In this document: piece by piece, positions 8,820 through 18,102 of the stretch | Numbering within the stretch: the stretch's first letter is position 1 | Layout of the letters: each line of letters opens with the position of its first letter | Assembly: GCF_051659545.1 (NCBI RefSeq) | Contig: NZ_JBOFOR010000289.1 | Location: 1-64,000, forward strand | DNA length: 64,000 bases | Source: JBOFOR01 sp051659545 | Lineage (GTDB): Bacteria > Bacillota > Clostridia > Peptostreptococcales > Peptostreptococcaceae | Direction of reading: 5' to 3' | The notes under the pieces: generated by a model | What the model was told of the DNA's origin: nothing | Database searches by the model: none | Seen by the model: the letters and a program-made list of their open reading frames with translations, nothing else | Position numbers and translations under genes: made by a program

Positions 8820-9926
8820 ATGAGTATAATCTTGTCTTCAATAAAAAGATGTTTAAGAGATAAAAGTGTATTTATTTCATGCGTATTTTTAGTTATGATT
8901 CTTCCTTATATATTTTCAATTATATTTAACTTTGAAGGTGGAAACGAAAGTTTAAAAATAGGGATAGTAGCTGATAAAAATAGTGAAACTACAAAAGCCT
9001 ATGTAAAGGTACTAGAAAATTTTGATAAGGAAAATAAAAAACTTAGTTTAGATGTGGATATTTATGAGGAAAGGCAGTTTAATAATGAAGAAGAAAATCG
9101 TAAAAATGATTTATATGTGATCATAGATGAAGAAAACAAGAAGATTACATTTGAAGGTAGCAATACTTTAAATGTAAGTGAAAACCATATTGAAATTTTA
9201 ACCGAAGACTTTTTCAATTCAATGTCTATATATGAAGCAATAGCTAAGGAAGGAAAAACACCAAAGGAAAGTAATGGGGTAGTAAAAGTAACTGAGTACA
9301 AAGATGATTCTACAAATAATGAAACTAAAGATTATGCTAAATATTTTTCTATAGTAATGTTACAAATGGCAATACTTGCACTAAGTATATGCTCATTTAA
9401 AAATACTTTTTACCTAAAAGAAAAATTAGGATTAAGAGTAAAGTCATCTCCAATAAAAATATTTAAGCTAGTATTTTTGGAGTTAGTTGGCTCATTTGTA
9501 GTTATATTAGGGCTAGGGATTATAATGTTAATTGCAGTAGGCATCTTATATGGAGTTAAAATAAGCACGCAAAATATATTACCTGTATTAGCACTAATGA
9601 GTATTTTAAGTATATTGGCAGTTTCTATAGGAATATTTGCAACAGCAGTATGTAAAAAAAGAACAGATGGAGAAAATGTTACATCTATTCTTGTTACCAT
9701 TATGGTTTTAGCATCAGGAGAGCTTATGCCAGATATGAATGGATTTGTAGAAGAACTATCATTATTAAAATTAAACCCATTTGTATGGATAAGTAGGGAA
9801 TTTAACTCATTAGTAATCTCAAATAATTTTGAAAATTTATATACAACATTAGGCATAGGACTATTAGCATCTATGATAATAATAGTAATATCAGTATTAA
9901 TTTTAAAAAGAAAAGTGGTGAGATAG
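8820..9926 (+). CDS. ABC-2 type permease, 368 aa
   Basis: Start ATG 8820 follows GGGGGAAAAAAT, 11 bases after the ATPase stop. There is one N-terminal membrane helix, a charged extracytoplasmic domain of about 140 residues, and five or so C-terminal helices ending in LILKRKVVR. This is the ABC2_membrane_3 layout in which two homologous permeases pair with one ATPase. The next permease starts one base after this stop, so expression is tightly coupled. The substrate is unknown; lipid-active peptides or drugs are likely from family precedent. Confidence 0.87.
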   Translation: MSIILSSIKRCLRDKSVFISCVFLVMILPYIFSIIFNFEGGNESLKIGIVADKNSETTKAYVKVLENFDKENKKLSLDVDIYEERQFNNEEENRKNDLYVIIDEENKKITFEGSNTLNVSENHIEILTEDFFNSMSIYEAIAKEGKTPKESNGVVKVTEYKDDSTNNETKDYAKYFSIVMLQMAILALSICSFKNTFYLKEKLGLRVKSSPIKIFKLVFLELVGSFVVILGLGIIMLIAVGILYGVKISTQNILPVLALMSILSILAVSIGIFATAVCKKRTDGENVTSILVTIMVLASGELMPDMNGFVEELSLLKLNPFVWISREFNSLVISNNFENLYTTLGIGLLASMIIIVISVLILKRKVVR

Positions 9927-9927
9927 T

Positions 9928-11058
9928 ATGAATAACATTATGACTATATTAAAACACAACTTAAAAACAACCTTAAAAGGATGGTTTTGGCTAATATTGG
10001 TTCTACCAATAGGAGTTAATTTATTTGTAAATATAATTAGTGATAGAGTTGATAAATCTGTAGAGGATAGTGGAAAATATTTCAATGTAGGTATATATAC
10101 AAAAGATAAAAGTGAAATAGTAGAAAAACTGTTACCAAAGGATAAATTTAAAACTAGGCTTATAAAAGCTAGCGAAAAAGATTTAAGAGGAAGCTTGGAT
10201 AATGGAGATATATCAGTAGGGGTAATAATAGATAGTGAAGATATATATAAGGATATAAAAGCTAACAAAGAAGATTCAATAAAAGTTATATCACAAAGTA
10301 AAGGTAATAATAAAGACTATGTTCTTGGTATTTTAAATACTAGAATCATGCAAGCGAACTCATTAGGTGATAATAAAGAAGAATACTTAAAGGCTTATGA
10401 AAGTTATGAAAAAAATAAATATAAAATTGACTATGAAGGAAGTGAAATGCAAAAGATTATGCCATATACAACTATGTTTGGATTATTTACAATGGCATTT
10501 TTGTTCATAGGAGGAAGATGTTTAGTTCCTTTATTAAAAGAAAGAGAAGCAAAAATAGATAAGAGAATACTTGTATCTAAAATAAGCAAGCCACAATATC
10601 TGCTAGGTCATATATTAGGATGTTATATATTATTGGTACTACAAAGTGTAATTTTAGTAGCTACTTTCTATATTCTAAATCCAAGTTTAAATATTAGTTT
10701 AGGTTGGATGATAATACTATCACTTGCATTGTCATTTATGGGAATAGCAATAGCTTTAACAATTTTAAGTGTATCTAATAATTCAAGTATGTATTATACT
10801 TTGCTTTCGATTCTAATAACTCCTATGTGCTTGTTAAGCGGAGGATTTGTGCCAATGGCATTAATGCCAGAGGTAATTCAAAATATATCTTTAGTTTTTC
10901 CTTTAACTTGGATAAATTCAGCGTACACGAAAATCTTATTTAATGGAGATAGTTTAAGTATAGGATTAGATCTATTAGCTGCAATTTCAATATCTTTAGT
11001 ACTTATAATAATGTACTTAGTGATAGAGAATAGAAAAGGAAATAAACTAAGTTGTTAA
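9928..11058 (+). CDS. ABC-2 type permease, 376 aa
   Basis: Same layout as the preceding permease: helix near residues 15-32, a large soluble loop to about residue 170, then six hydrophobic segments including the stretch LLSILITPMCLLSGGFVP seen in ABC-2 permeases. GTGGTGAG at the end of the previous gene provides the ribosome binding site. It is likely to form a heterodimer with the 8820 product. It is last in the operon; no clear terminator was seen before the promoter at 11082. Confidence 0.87.
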   Translation: MNNIMTILKHNLKTTLKGWFWLILVLPIGVNLFVNIISDRVDKSVEDSGKYFNVGIYTKDKSEIVEKLLPKDKFKTRLIKASEKDLRGSLDNGDISVGVIIDSEDIYKDIKANKEDSIKVISQSKGNNKDYVLGILNTRIMQANSLGDNKEEYLKAYESYEKNKYKIDYEGSEMQKIMPYTTMFGLFTMAFLFIGGRCLVPLLKEREAKIDKRILVSKISKPQYLLGHILGCYILLVLQSVILVATFYILNPSLNISLGWMIILSLALSFMGIAIALTILSVSNNSSMYYTLLSILITPMCLLSGGFVPMALMPEVIQNISLVFPLTWINSAYTKILFNGDSLSIGLDLLAAISISLVLIIMYLVIENRKGNKLSC

Positions 11059-11081
11059 TAAAAATTAGGTAAAAGCAAACG

Positions 11082-11110
11082 TTGACAAAATACTACATGT
11101 AGTATATTAT
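11082..11110 (+). promoter_or_regulatory. Sigma-A promoter of the beta-glucoside operon
   Basis: TTGACA (11082-11087) and TATTAT (11105-11110) with a 17-base spacer, directly upstream of the leader with an antiterminator/terminator pair. Confidence 0.85.
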
Positions 11111-11137
11111 AAATTTATAATAATTGAAATCGGAATT

Positions 11138-11226
11138 GGGTAGTAATTGTTTAAGTACAAGCTAAGCCTATTCATTGGTAGACACTTACATTTTGTAGAG
11201 GTGTTTATTATGAATGGGCTTTTTTA
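11138..11226 (+). promoter_or_regulatory. RAT-like antiterminator overlapping a leader terminator (licT leader)
   Basis: The leader has a stem AAGCCTATTCAT (from 11164) with ATGAATGGGCT (11210-11220) followed by T residues, an intrinsic terminator. A segment GGGTAGTAATT...GCTAAGCC (11138-11168) resembles the ribonucleic antiterminator of BglG/LicT targets, and its 3' end shares five bases with the terminator's left arm. The two folds would exclude each other, as in known bgl/sac leaders. The RAT match is loose; the terminator is clear. Confidence 0.6.
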
Positions 11227-11246
11227 ATGCTTAAAAGGAGGTATAT

Positions 11247-12098
11247 ATGATAATTAATAAAATACTGAATAACAACGTAGTAATTACTTTAGATAAAAAT
11301 GGTGAAGAAACAATAGTTATGGGAAAAGGAATAGGCTATCAAAAATCAAAGGGAGAAACCATTGATAACAGAAAAATAAATAAAGTATTTAGAATATTAA
11401 ATAAAGAAGTTTCAAGTAAACTTCAAGAGCTTTTAAATAATATTCCTATTGAGCACATGAATTTATCATCAGAAATAATAGATTATGCTCAATCTAGATT
11501 AAACACAAAATTAAATGAAAGTATTTATATTTCATTAAGTGATCATACATATACAGCAATTAAAAGAATCCAAGAAGGTATAACAGTAAAAAATGCTATA
11601 CTTTGGGAAATTAAAAGATTTTACAAAGAAGAATTTGAAATTGGAATGAAGGCACTAGACCTTATTGAAGAAAGAACTGGTATTAGGCTTCCAGATGATG
11701 AAGCTGGATTTATTGCATTTCATATTGTAAATGCTCAGTTAAATGAAAAGCAACAAATCATCTATGACATAACTAAGTTAATGCAAGAAATACTGAATAT
11801 AGTTAGATACCATTTTGGTATTGAATTTAAAGAAGAATCTGTGTTTTATTATAGATTCATAATGCACTTAAAGTTTTTTGCTCAAAGACTACTTTCTAAC
11901 AATATACATGAGGGTGATACAGATAAAGAATTATTAGGAATTATAAAAGCTAAATATAGTAGAGAGTTTGAATGTATTGTAAAAATTAAAAACTTTATAA
12001 ATAAGCAATATAATTACATCTTAACGGATGATGAAATGATTTATTTAACAATACATGTAGCTAAAATAGTGCAAGATTCAAAGGTACAACCTGAGTAG
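11247..12098 (+). CDS. licT: LicT/BglG-family transcription antiterminator, 283 aa
   Basis: Start ATG 11247 follows AAAGGAGG. The N-terminal 55 residues are the CAT RNA-binding domain (IINKILNNNVVITLDKNG). Two PRD domains follow, with the conserved phosphorylatable histidines in IEHMNLS, SLSDHTYTAI, IAFHIVNAQ and LTIHVAKIV. The protein binds RAT RNA and prevents termination when beta-glucosides relieve EII-dependent phosphorylation. Its own leader and the downstream bglP leader hold RAT-like elements, so it probably controls itself and the PTS genes. Confidence 0.93.
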   Translation: MIINKILNNNVVITLDKNGEETIVMGKGIGYQKSKGETIDNRKINKVFRILNKEVSSKLQELLNNIPIEHMNLSSEIIDYAQSRLNTKLNESIYISLSDHTYTAIKRIQEGITVKNAILWEIKRFYKEEFEIGMKALDLIEERTGIRLPDDEAGFIAFHIVNAQLNEKQQIIYDITKLMQEILNIVRYHFGIEFKEESVFYYRFIMHLKFFAQRLLSNNIHEGDTDKELLGIIKAKYSREFECIVKIKNFINKQYNYILTDDEMIYLTIHVAKIVQDSKVQPE

Positions 12099-12128
12099 TA
12101 CTCAGTAGTATAAATATTTTACACCTAT

Positions 12129-12159
12129 GGTTGGATGGTAACATTAAGTTGGCCAAACC
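12129..12159 (+). promoter_or_regulatory. Second RAT-like element before bglP
   Basis: GGATGGTAAC (12133-12142) and GGCCAAACC (12151-12159) match the two conserved ends of LicT/SacY RAT hairpins (GGATTGTTAC ... GGCAAAACC) with few changes, and GGTTGG can pair with CCAAACC. No strong terminator follows before bglP, so the element may act in another way or be a relic. Confidence 0.45.
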
Positions 12160-12206
12160 TTCAAATTTCAAATAATAAATTTTAAGAAATATGGAGGAAA
12201 TTAGAA

Positions 12207-14108
12207 ATGGGTAAGTACAAAGAATTAGCGCAGGACATAATTAAAAATGTTGGCGGAAAAGAAAATATTAATGGATTAACACATTGTATTACAAGGTTAC
12301 GTTTTAAGTTAAAGGATGAAAATATAGCTAATGATGATGTGTTAAAGAGTATGGCAGATGTTGTTACAGTAATGAAAAGTGGAGGACAATATCAAGTTGT
12401 CATAGGAAATCATGTAGGAGATGTATACGCAGATGTATGCGAAATAATTGGTTTAGATGATGAAAGTACATCTTCGGAAAGCAAAAAAACAGGAAGTCTA
12501 TTAGATAGAGGAATAGATATTATATCAGGAATATTCCAACCTGTATTAGGTATTATGGCAGCTTGTGGTATGCTGAAAGGATTCAATGCTTTATTTGTAG
12601 CGATGGGATTATATAGTGCTACAACTGGTGGATATATGATAATAAATGCAGCAGGTGATGCATTATTTACTTTCCTACCTTTATTCTTAGGCTATACAGC
12701 AGCTAAGAAATTTGGGCTAAAACCAATGTTAGGATTAGCTTTAGGGGCAGCAATGTGCTATCCAGGAATTCAAGGAAGTAGTATATCAGCGGGAACAGAA
12801 GTATTATATACTTTATTTCAAGGAACAATGTTTGCATCGCCTGTATATATTGATTTCTTCGGATTACCAGTAATTTCAATAGATTATACAGGTACAGTTA
12901 TACCTATTATATTTGTAATTTACTTTGCAGCTAAGTGTGAAAAATTATTTAACAAATTCGTACCGGATTTAGTTAAGTTCTTCTTTGTACCTATGCTTAC
13001 AATGCTAGTAGCATTACCTGTGGCACTTATAGTTATAGGACCTATAGCAACGTTTGGTTCTACACTTGTTTCTCAAACTGTGTTTTCAATAAGAGAATTT
13101 AGTCCATTATTAGCAGGAGCTATTGTAGGTTTCTCTTGGCAGATTCTTGTTATTTTTGGAATGCACTGGGGATTCATTCCTGTATACATAAACAATGTTA
13201 TGACTATGGGATATGATAATGTCATGATGCCTTTCTTTGCATGTACATTTGCAACTTCGGCAGTTGTATTAGCTATATTCTTTAAAACGAAAGATAAGAA
13301 AATTAAAGAAATGGCATTACCGAACTTTATATCAGGTATATTTGGTGTAACAGAACCAGCGATTTATGGTATTCTATTACCTTTAAAGAAACCATTTATA
13401 ATAAGTTGTATAGCAGGTGGTATTGGAGGTGCTTTCAATCTTAGAAAATTTATAACTGGTGGAATGGGAATATTTGAACTTCCAGCAATGATTGAACCAA
13501 ATGGAGGTATGGGTAATTTAATAGTAGCTCTTAGTGGTATAGCTATATCAATGGTCGTAGCCTTTGTATTAACAATGGTTTTATATAAAGAAGAAAATAT
13601 AGAACAAGAAAAAATAAAAATAAATAAAGAAGAAGCTAAAACTAATAAATTAACAAAAGAAATAATAGCTAGTCCTATAAAAGGTAAAATAGTAAATTTA
13701 AGTGAGATTGAAGATGCTGCATTTGCTTCAGGTGTATTAGGTGAAGGTATTGCAATTGTGCCGACTGATGGAAAAGTAGTTGCACCAGTAAATGGTGAGG
13801 TTACAATTTTATTCCCAAGCTTACATGCTATAGGAATACTTTCAGAAAGTGGTGTAGAAGTACTTATACACATAGGCTTAAACACAGTTCAACTTGGAGG
13901 TAAAGGATTTAAAGCCCATGTCAAACAAGGGGATAAAATCACTAAAGGACAAACTTTATTGACTTTTGATATGGAAGAAATTAAAGAAGCAGGGTATAGT
14001 GTAGTAACTCCAGTAGTAGTTACAAATTCAGCTGAGTTCTTAGAAATAGCACAGACGGAAAGTAAAGAAATTGAATTAGAAAAGAATTTATTAACAGTCG
14101 TATTTTAA
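12207..14108 (+). CDS. bglP: PTS beta-glucoside-specific EIIBCA, 633 aa
   Basis: Domains run in the order B-C-A. EIIB has the phospho-cysteine in NGLTHCITRLRF (about residue 27). EIIC spans about residues 105-455 with around ten membrane segments and the FGVTEPAIYG loop. EIIA is C-terminal (about 485-625) with the active His in VEVLIHIGLNTVQL. It imports and phosphorylates beta-glucosides such as cellobiose, salicin or arbutin and also controls the upstream antiterminator. Start ATG 12207 follows ATGGAGGAAA. The 6-phospho-beta-glucosidase gene follows after a hairpin. Confidence 0.94.
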   Translation: MGKYKELAQDIIKNVGGKENINGLTHCITRLRFKLKDENIANDDVLKSMADVVTVMKSGGQYQVVIGNHVGDVYADVCEIIGLDDESTSSESKKTGSLLDRGIDIISGIFQPVLGIMAACGMLKGFNALFVAMGLYSATTGGYMIINAAGDALFTFLPLFLGYTAAKKFGLKPMLGLALGAAMCYPGIQGSSISAGTEVLYTLFQGTMFASPVYIDFFGLPVISIDYTGTVIPIIFVIYFAAKCEKLFNKFVPDLVKFFFVPMLTMLVALPVALIVIGPIATFGSTLVSQTVFSIREFSPLLAGAIVGFSWQILVIFGMHWGFIPVYINNVMTMGYDNVMMPFFACTFATSAVVLAIFFKTKDKKIKEMALPNFISGIFGVTEPAIYGILLPLKKPFIISCIAGGIGGAFNLRKFITGGMGIFELPAMIEPNGGMGNLIVALSGIAISMVVAFVLTMVLYKEENIEQEKIKINKEEAKTNKLTKEIIASPIKGKIVNLSEIEDAAFASGVLGEGIAIVPTDGKVVAPVNGEVTILFPSLHAIGILSESGVEVLIHIGLNTVQLGGKGFKAHVKQGDKITKGQTLLTFDMEEIKEAGYSVVTPVVVTNSAEFLEIAQTESKEIELEKNLLTVVF

Positions 14109-14113
14109 ATAAA

Positions 14114-14146
14114 AAGCAAAGCATTGGTATATCCAGTGCTTTGCTT
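14114..14146 (+). terminator. Hairpin between bglP and bglA
   Basis: AAGCAAAGCATTGG pairs with CCAGTGCTTTGCTT around a 5-base loop, without a T-run. It is more likely an mRNA processing or stabilising hairpin, or a weak terminator, than an operon end. Confidence 0.55.
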
Positions 14147-14169
14147 ATATATTATTAGGAGGAGTGACC

Positions 14170-15597
14170 ATGGCATTTAACAAAGATTTTTTATGGGGAG
14201 GAGCAACTGCAGCTAATCAATGTGAAGGTGGATATAATCAAGATGGAAGAGGATTAGCAAATGTAGATGTATGCCCTACAGGAAAAGATAGAAGTGCAGT
14301 TATTACTGGTAAATTAAAAATGTTTGATTTTGATGAAGAGCATTACTATCCAGCTCAAACAGGAATTGATATGTACCATAACTTCAAAGAAGATATAAAA
14401 CTATTTGCTGAAATGGGATTTAAAGTATATAGAATGAGTATTGCATGGAGTAGAATCTTTCCAAAAGGTGATGAAGAAACTCCAAATGAAAAGGGACTTC
14501 AGTTCTATGAAGATATATTTAAAGAATGTAAAAAGTATGGAATAGAACCTTTAGTTACTATTACACATTTTGATTGTCCTATGCATTTAATAAAAGAATA
14601 TGGAGCATGGCGTAATCGTAAAATGATAGGGTTCTTTGAAAAATTATGTAATGTAGTTTTTAGAAGATATAAAGGACTAGTTAGATATTGGTTAACATTT
14701 AATGAAATTAATATGATTTTACATGCACCATTTATGGGAGCTGGGATTTGCTTTGAAGAAGGAGAAGACACTGAAAAAGTAAAATATCAAGCTGCACATC
14801 ATGAACTTGTAGCTAGTGCAATTGCAACTAAAATTGCACATGAAGTTGATCCAAACAATCTAGTTGGATGTATGTTTGCAGCAGGTAGTGTTTATCCTTA
14901 TAGTTGCAACCCTAATGATGTATGGGAAGCTACAAAATTAGATAGAGAAAATTACTTTTTCGTGGATGTTCAAGCTAGAGGAAAATATCCTAACTATGCA
15001 CTAAAATATATGGAACAAAAAGAGATTACTCCAGTAATGGAACCTGGAGATATAGAATTATTAAGAGAGCATACTGTTGATTTTATATCATTATCTTACT
15101 ATAACAGTCGTTGTGTTAGAACTGATGAAAATGTTGACGATGTAGCAGAAGGAAATATATTTACATCTGCTAAAAATCCTCATCTTACATATAGCCAATG
15201 GGGATGGCCAATTGACCCATTAGGTTTAAGAATTACTTTAAATCATATATATGATAGATATGAAAAGCCACTGTTTCTTGTAGAAAATGGATTAGGGTCA
15301 AAAGATACTTCTGATGAAAATGGTTATGTAGAAGATGATTATAGAATAGATTACTTGAAGGCACATATAAAAGCTATGCATGATGCAGTAAGTATAGATG
15401 GAGTAGATTTATTAGGATATACTTCATGGGGACCGATTGACTTAGTAAGCGCTGGAACAGGTGAAATGGAAAAGCGTTATGGATTTATATATGTAGATAG
15501 AGATAATGAAGGAAATGGAAGCTTAAGAAGAACTAAAAAGAAAAGTTTTAATTGGTATAAGAAAGTAATTGCTTCAAATGGAGAAAATTTAGATTAA
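14170..15597 (+). CDS. bglA: GH1 6-phospho-beta-glucosidase, 475 aa
   Basis: ATG 14170 lies 6 bases after AGGAGGAG; a GTG two codons upstream is less likely. GH1 signatures are the N-terminal FLWGGATAANQCEGG, the acid/base segment YWLTFNEIN (catalytic Glu) and the nucleophile segment FLVENGLG. The length is usual for BglA/BglH. It is cytosolic, hydrolysing 6-phospho-beta-glucosides delivered by the PTS at 12207. No signal peptide is present. Confidence 0.94.
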   Translation: MAFNKDFLWGGATAANQCEGGYNQDGRGLANVDVCPTGKDRSAVITGKLKMFDFDEEHYYPAQTGIDMYHNFKEDIKLFAEMGFKVYRMSIAWSRIFPKGDEETPNEKGLQFYEDIFKECKKYGIEPLVTITHFDCPMHLIKEYGAWRNRKMIGFFEKLCNVVFRRYKGLVRYWLTFNEINMILHAPFMGAGICFEEGEDTEKVKYQAAHHELVASAIATKIAHEVDPNNLVGCMFAAGSVYPYSCNPNDVWEATKLDRENYFFVDVQARGKYPNYALKYMEQKEITPVMEPGDIELLREHTVDFISLSYYNSRCVRTDENVDDVAEGNIFTSAKNPHLTYSQWGWPIDPLGLRITLNHIYDRYEKPLFLVENGLGSKDTSDENGYVEDDYRIDYLKAHIKAMHDAVSIDGVDLLGYTSWGPIDLVSAGTGEMEKRYGFIYVDRDNEGNGSLRRTKKKSFNWYKKVIASNGENLD

Positions 15598-15630
15598 CAA
15601 GTAATAATATAATAAAAATAAAGTTGTTAG

Positions 15631-15655
15631 AAAATAATTAAACTAATTATTTTTA
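15631..15655 (+). terminator. AT-rich hairpin after bglA
   Basis: AAAATAATTA and TAATTATTTT around AAC, followed by TAAAT. This is probably the operon terminator, though the stem is weak. Confidence 0.5.
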
Positions 15656-15691
15656 AATATCTTTATTTTACATATGAAAGCTCAACTATAA

Positions 15692-15734
15692 CAAAAAAGA
15701 ACAGAACTTTATTATTTATAACAAGTTCTGTTCT
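15692..15734 (-). terminator. Terminator of the APC permease gene
   Basis: AGAACAGAACTT (15698-15709) and AAGTTCTGTTCT (15723-15734) form a perfect 12-bp stem. On the reverse strand it is followed by a T-rich tract (plus-strand 15692-15697 is A-rich). Confidence 0.85.
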
Positions 15735-15746
15735 ATATATAATTTA

Positions 15747-17009
15747 TCAATTTTTAAGCTCTGAAGTAATAATAGACATAGTATCGTCAGAATAATTTTG
15801 AACCTTGTTACTTATAAAAACACTAATCAAGAAGACAAGGACTAAACAGATTAAAATTTTAGAAGAAGAAAATAAAAGAAGAATAAATAAACTTATTGAA
15901 AGAATAATGCCTCCAACTTTATAAATAATTCCATTGATAATTTTTAAAGAAGCAATTAATCCAACTAAAGCATTTCCTAAAAAGAATCCATTAGCAATTG
16001 CTACAATACCTTCTACATCTAACAACTTGAAATAGGTTAATATTAATACGGTAATGTGCATTAGTGTAAAGTACAATAAAGCGATATAGGGAATATTATT
16101 TCTATTTTTTATTTGAAAAACTTTAGGTAAATAGTTCTCTGTAGATAAAGATAAGATTAATCTCGAACAAGACCCTATAATTAGTAAGTAACAACATAAG
16201 CAAAGGCCAGCAACTAATAGAGCTAATACAGTAGAGGCATTTGATTTAAAAATAGGTTCAAGTATTTGTACCATAGATAAATTATCAGAATAAGCAAAAG
16301 ACTGAATAGCTAAGGCAATTATAAGATATGTTAGTGTAATTACAGCTAAGCTTATTATCGTTGCTAATGGAATAGTTTTCTTTAAATCCTTTACTTGATC
16401 AGAATAATTACCTACAATTTCCCAACCAATAATAGCCCAAAATAGTAACATAATAGTTTTTCCAAAAGGAATGATTTCTACTGATTGAATAGGTGAGATA
16501 TTAGGTTTGTGCAAAACTAGAACCGATATAGAACAAATTATAAGAACTAAAGCAATGATTGTAGATATTATAAAGCTTAAGGTAGAAATAAACTTCAAAT
16601 CTTTTAATAAAAGCACAAAACTAACAAGTACGAGTATGGTAGCAATTATAGGTTTCGGAACGATAGAAAAAAATTGAATATGACTTAAATAGTTAGATGC
16701 GGTTAAAAATACAGCACAAGGTCCGAAAGAAACAGCAGAGAGTAATAAAAAAGAGGAATATAATTTAAATTTCTTTCCCAGAGTTTTCTCTATTGCAATA
16801 GTCATGCCTCCATCTCCAGGATATAAAACTGATAGTTTGCAGAAAATCATTGCAAATAAAGCTCCTAAAAACATAATGATAAGCCAAGCCCAAATAGCAG
16901 TACCATGAAGTTTATTGTATGCAAGTGTAGGTAATAAAACAACACCACTTCCAAGAATAGGACCAATCATAAGTCCACTTAACAACATAGGACCAATTTT
17001 TTTATTCAT
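15747..17009 (-). CDS. APC-superfamily amino-acid-type permease, 420 aa
   Basis: The start at 17009 (MNKKIGPMLL) is chosen because GGAGGTG lies just upstream of it; a longer frame would begin inside that site. About twelve membrane segments are visible, with the APC-type first helix GLMIGPILGSGVVLLPTLAY. The stretch WAIIGWEIVGNYSDQVKD resembles the helix-6 substrate region of APC transporters. The substrate cannot be assigned. It is divergent from the LysR gene at 17115, with about 100 bases between, so that regulator probably controls it. Confidence 0.82.
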   Translation of the reverse strand: MNKKIGPMLLSGLMIGPILGSGVVLLPTLAYNKLHGTAIWAWLIIMFLGALFAMIFCKLSVLYPGDGGMTIAIEKTLGKKFKLYSSFLLLSAVSFGPCAVFLTASNYLSHIQFFSIVPKPIIATILVLVSFVLLLKDLKFISTLSFIISTIIALVLIICSISVLVLHKPNISPIQSVEIIPFGKTIMLLFWAIIGWEIVGNYSDQVKDLKKTIPLATIISLAVITLTYLIIALAIQSFAYSDNLSMVQILEPIFKSNASTVLALLVAGLCLCCYLLIIGSCSRLILSLSTENYLPKVFQIKNRNNIPYIALLYFTLMHITVLILTYFKLLDVEGIVAIANGFFLGNALVGLIASLKIINGIIYKVGGIILSISLFILLLFSSSKILICLVLVFLISVFISNKVQNYSDDTMSIITSELKN

Positions 17010-17114
17010 TATAGACACCTCCATTAATTTAATATAATATTATGCTATATTATGGAATTAGTCTAATTAAAAGTAATGATACACATCATCATAAATTCTG
17101 ATGGGAGGAGTTTT

Positions 17115-17978
17115 ATGGATATTAGAAATTTTATAACCTTCAATTCAGTTGTAGAAGTGGGGGGCTTTACAAAAGCTGCAACTTATCTAAATTATGCTCA
17201 ATCTACTGTGACACTTCATATTAAAGAACTTGAATCACATTATAATGAACAACTATTTGATAGAATAGGGAAAAAAAACACTTTAACACCTTTTGGAGAA
17301 AAACTATATGAAAAGACTAAAGGGTTGGTAGAACAATATCAATATATTATTGAGATGAATAATAAAAATAAACCTGTTGAAGTATTGAGAATAGGAGTAT
17401 ATGAATCTTTATTGAAATATAGGCTGTATGATTTGATAAACGAATACAAATATAAACATCCTAATGTAGATATAATACTTCAACATGGAAATTGTGTAGA
17501 ACTTAGAGACATGGTTTTAAACGGAAAGTTGGATTTGACTTTTCATATTGAGGAGAAACAGGAGTATTTAGGGTTAGTAAGTAAAATATTATGTGAAGAA
17601 AAATTTAGTATTATTTTTCCAAAAGACAATGGAATTGATATGCTATACGAACATAATCATACTGTATATTTAACTGAAAAGGGATGTTCTTATAGAAAAG
17701 TTTTTGAGGCATATTTAATAGAAAAAGACGCTATATGGGATAGAATTATAGAAACCGGTTCTATAGATATGATTAAACAATATGTATCTATTGGATTAGG
17801 GTATTCCTTGGTACCATCAATTACTGTTAAGGATGAAGGGAAAAGGTTGAATATAATAGATTTAGATACTAAAAAAATATTATATACTCAGGTTGTTTAT
17901 CACAAAAATAAAAATATATTTCCTTCTATGAAAGAGTTTATAGATTTAGTTGAATTTTATTCTAAAGATTGGAAATAA
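17115..17978 (+). CDS. LysR-family transcriptional regulator, 287 aa
   Basis: ATG 17115 follows GGGAGGAG; an upstream in-frame ATG at 17076 precedes that site and would overlap the promoter region. The HTH is at residues about 3-60 (FVEVGGFTKAATYLNYAQST-like region with VTLHIKELE). The rest is a LysR substrate-binding fold of two alpha/beta lobes. LysR proteins usually control a divergent neighbour, here the APC permease. The co-inducer is unknown. Confidence 0.87.
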   Translation: MDIRNFITFNSVVEVGGFTKAATYLNYAQSTVTLHIKELESHYNEQLFDRIGKKNTLTPFGEKLYEKTKGLVEQYQYIIEMNNKNKPVEVLRIGVYESLLKYRLYDLINEYKYKHPNVDIILQHGNCVELRDMVLNGKLDLTFHIEEKQEYLGLVSKILCEEKFSIIFPKDNGIDMLYEHNHTVYLTEKGCSYRKVFEAYLIEKDAIWDRIIETGSIDMIKQYVSIGLGYSLVPSITVKDEGKRLNIIDLDTKKILYTQVVYHKNKNIFPSMKEFIDLVEFYSKDWK

Positions 17979-18102
17979 AATTTGATTATTTAAGCAACTA
18001 TTAATAGTAAAAATACTATGATAATAATAAAAAAAATATATTTTTTTTATATGTAAAAGAGTTCTATAATTATATTAAGAATAAAATTGGGGGAGTGATT
18101 TT

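Noticed and set aside
13364..13885. Reverse-strand open frame of 173 codons inside bglP
   Set aside because: Shadow of a well-supported PTS gene in another frame, with no ribosome binding site and implausible composition.
15698..15734. Perfect 12-bp inverted repeat considered as an operator
   Set aside because: T-rich tract on the reverse strand and position after the permease stop make it a terminator.
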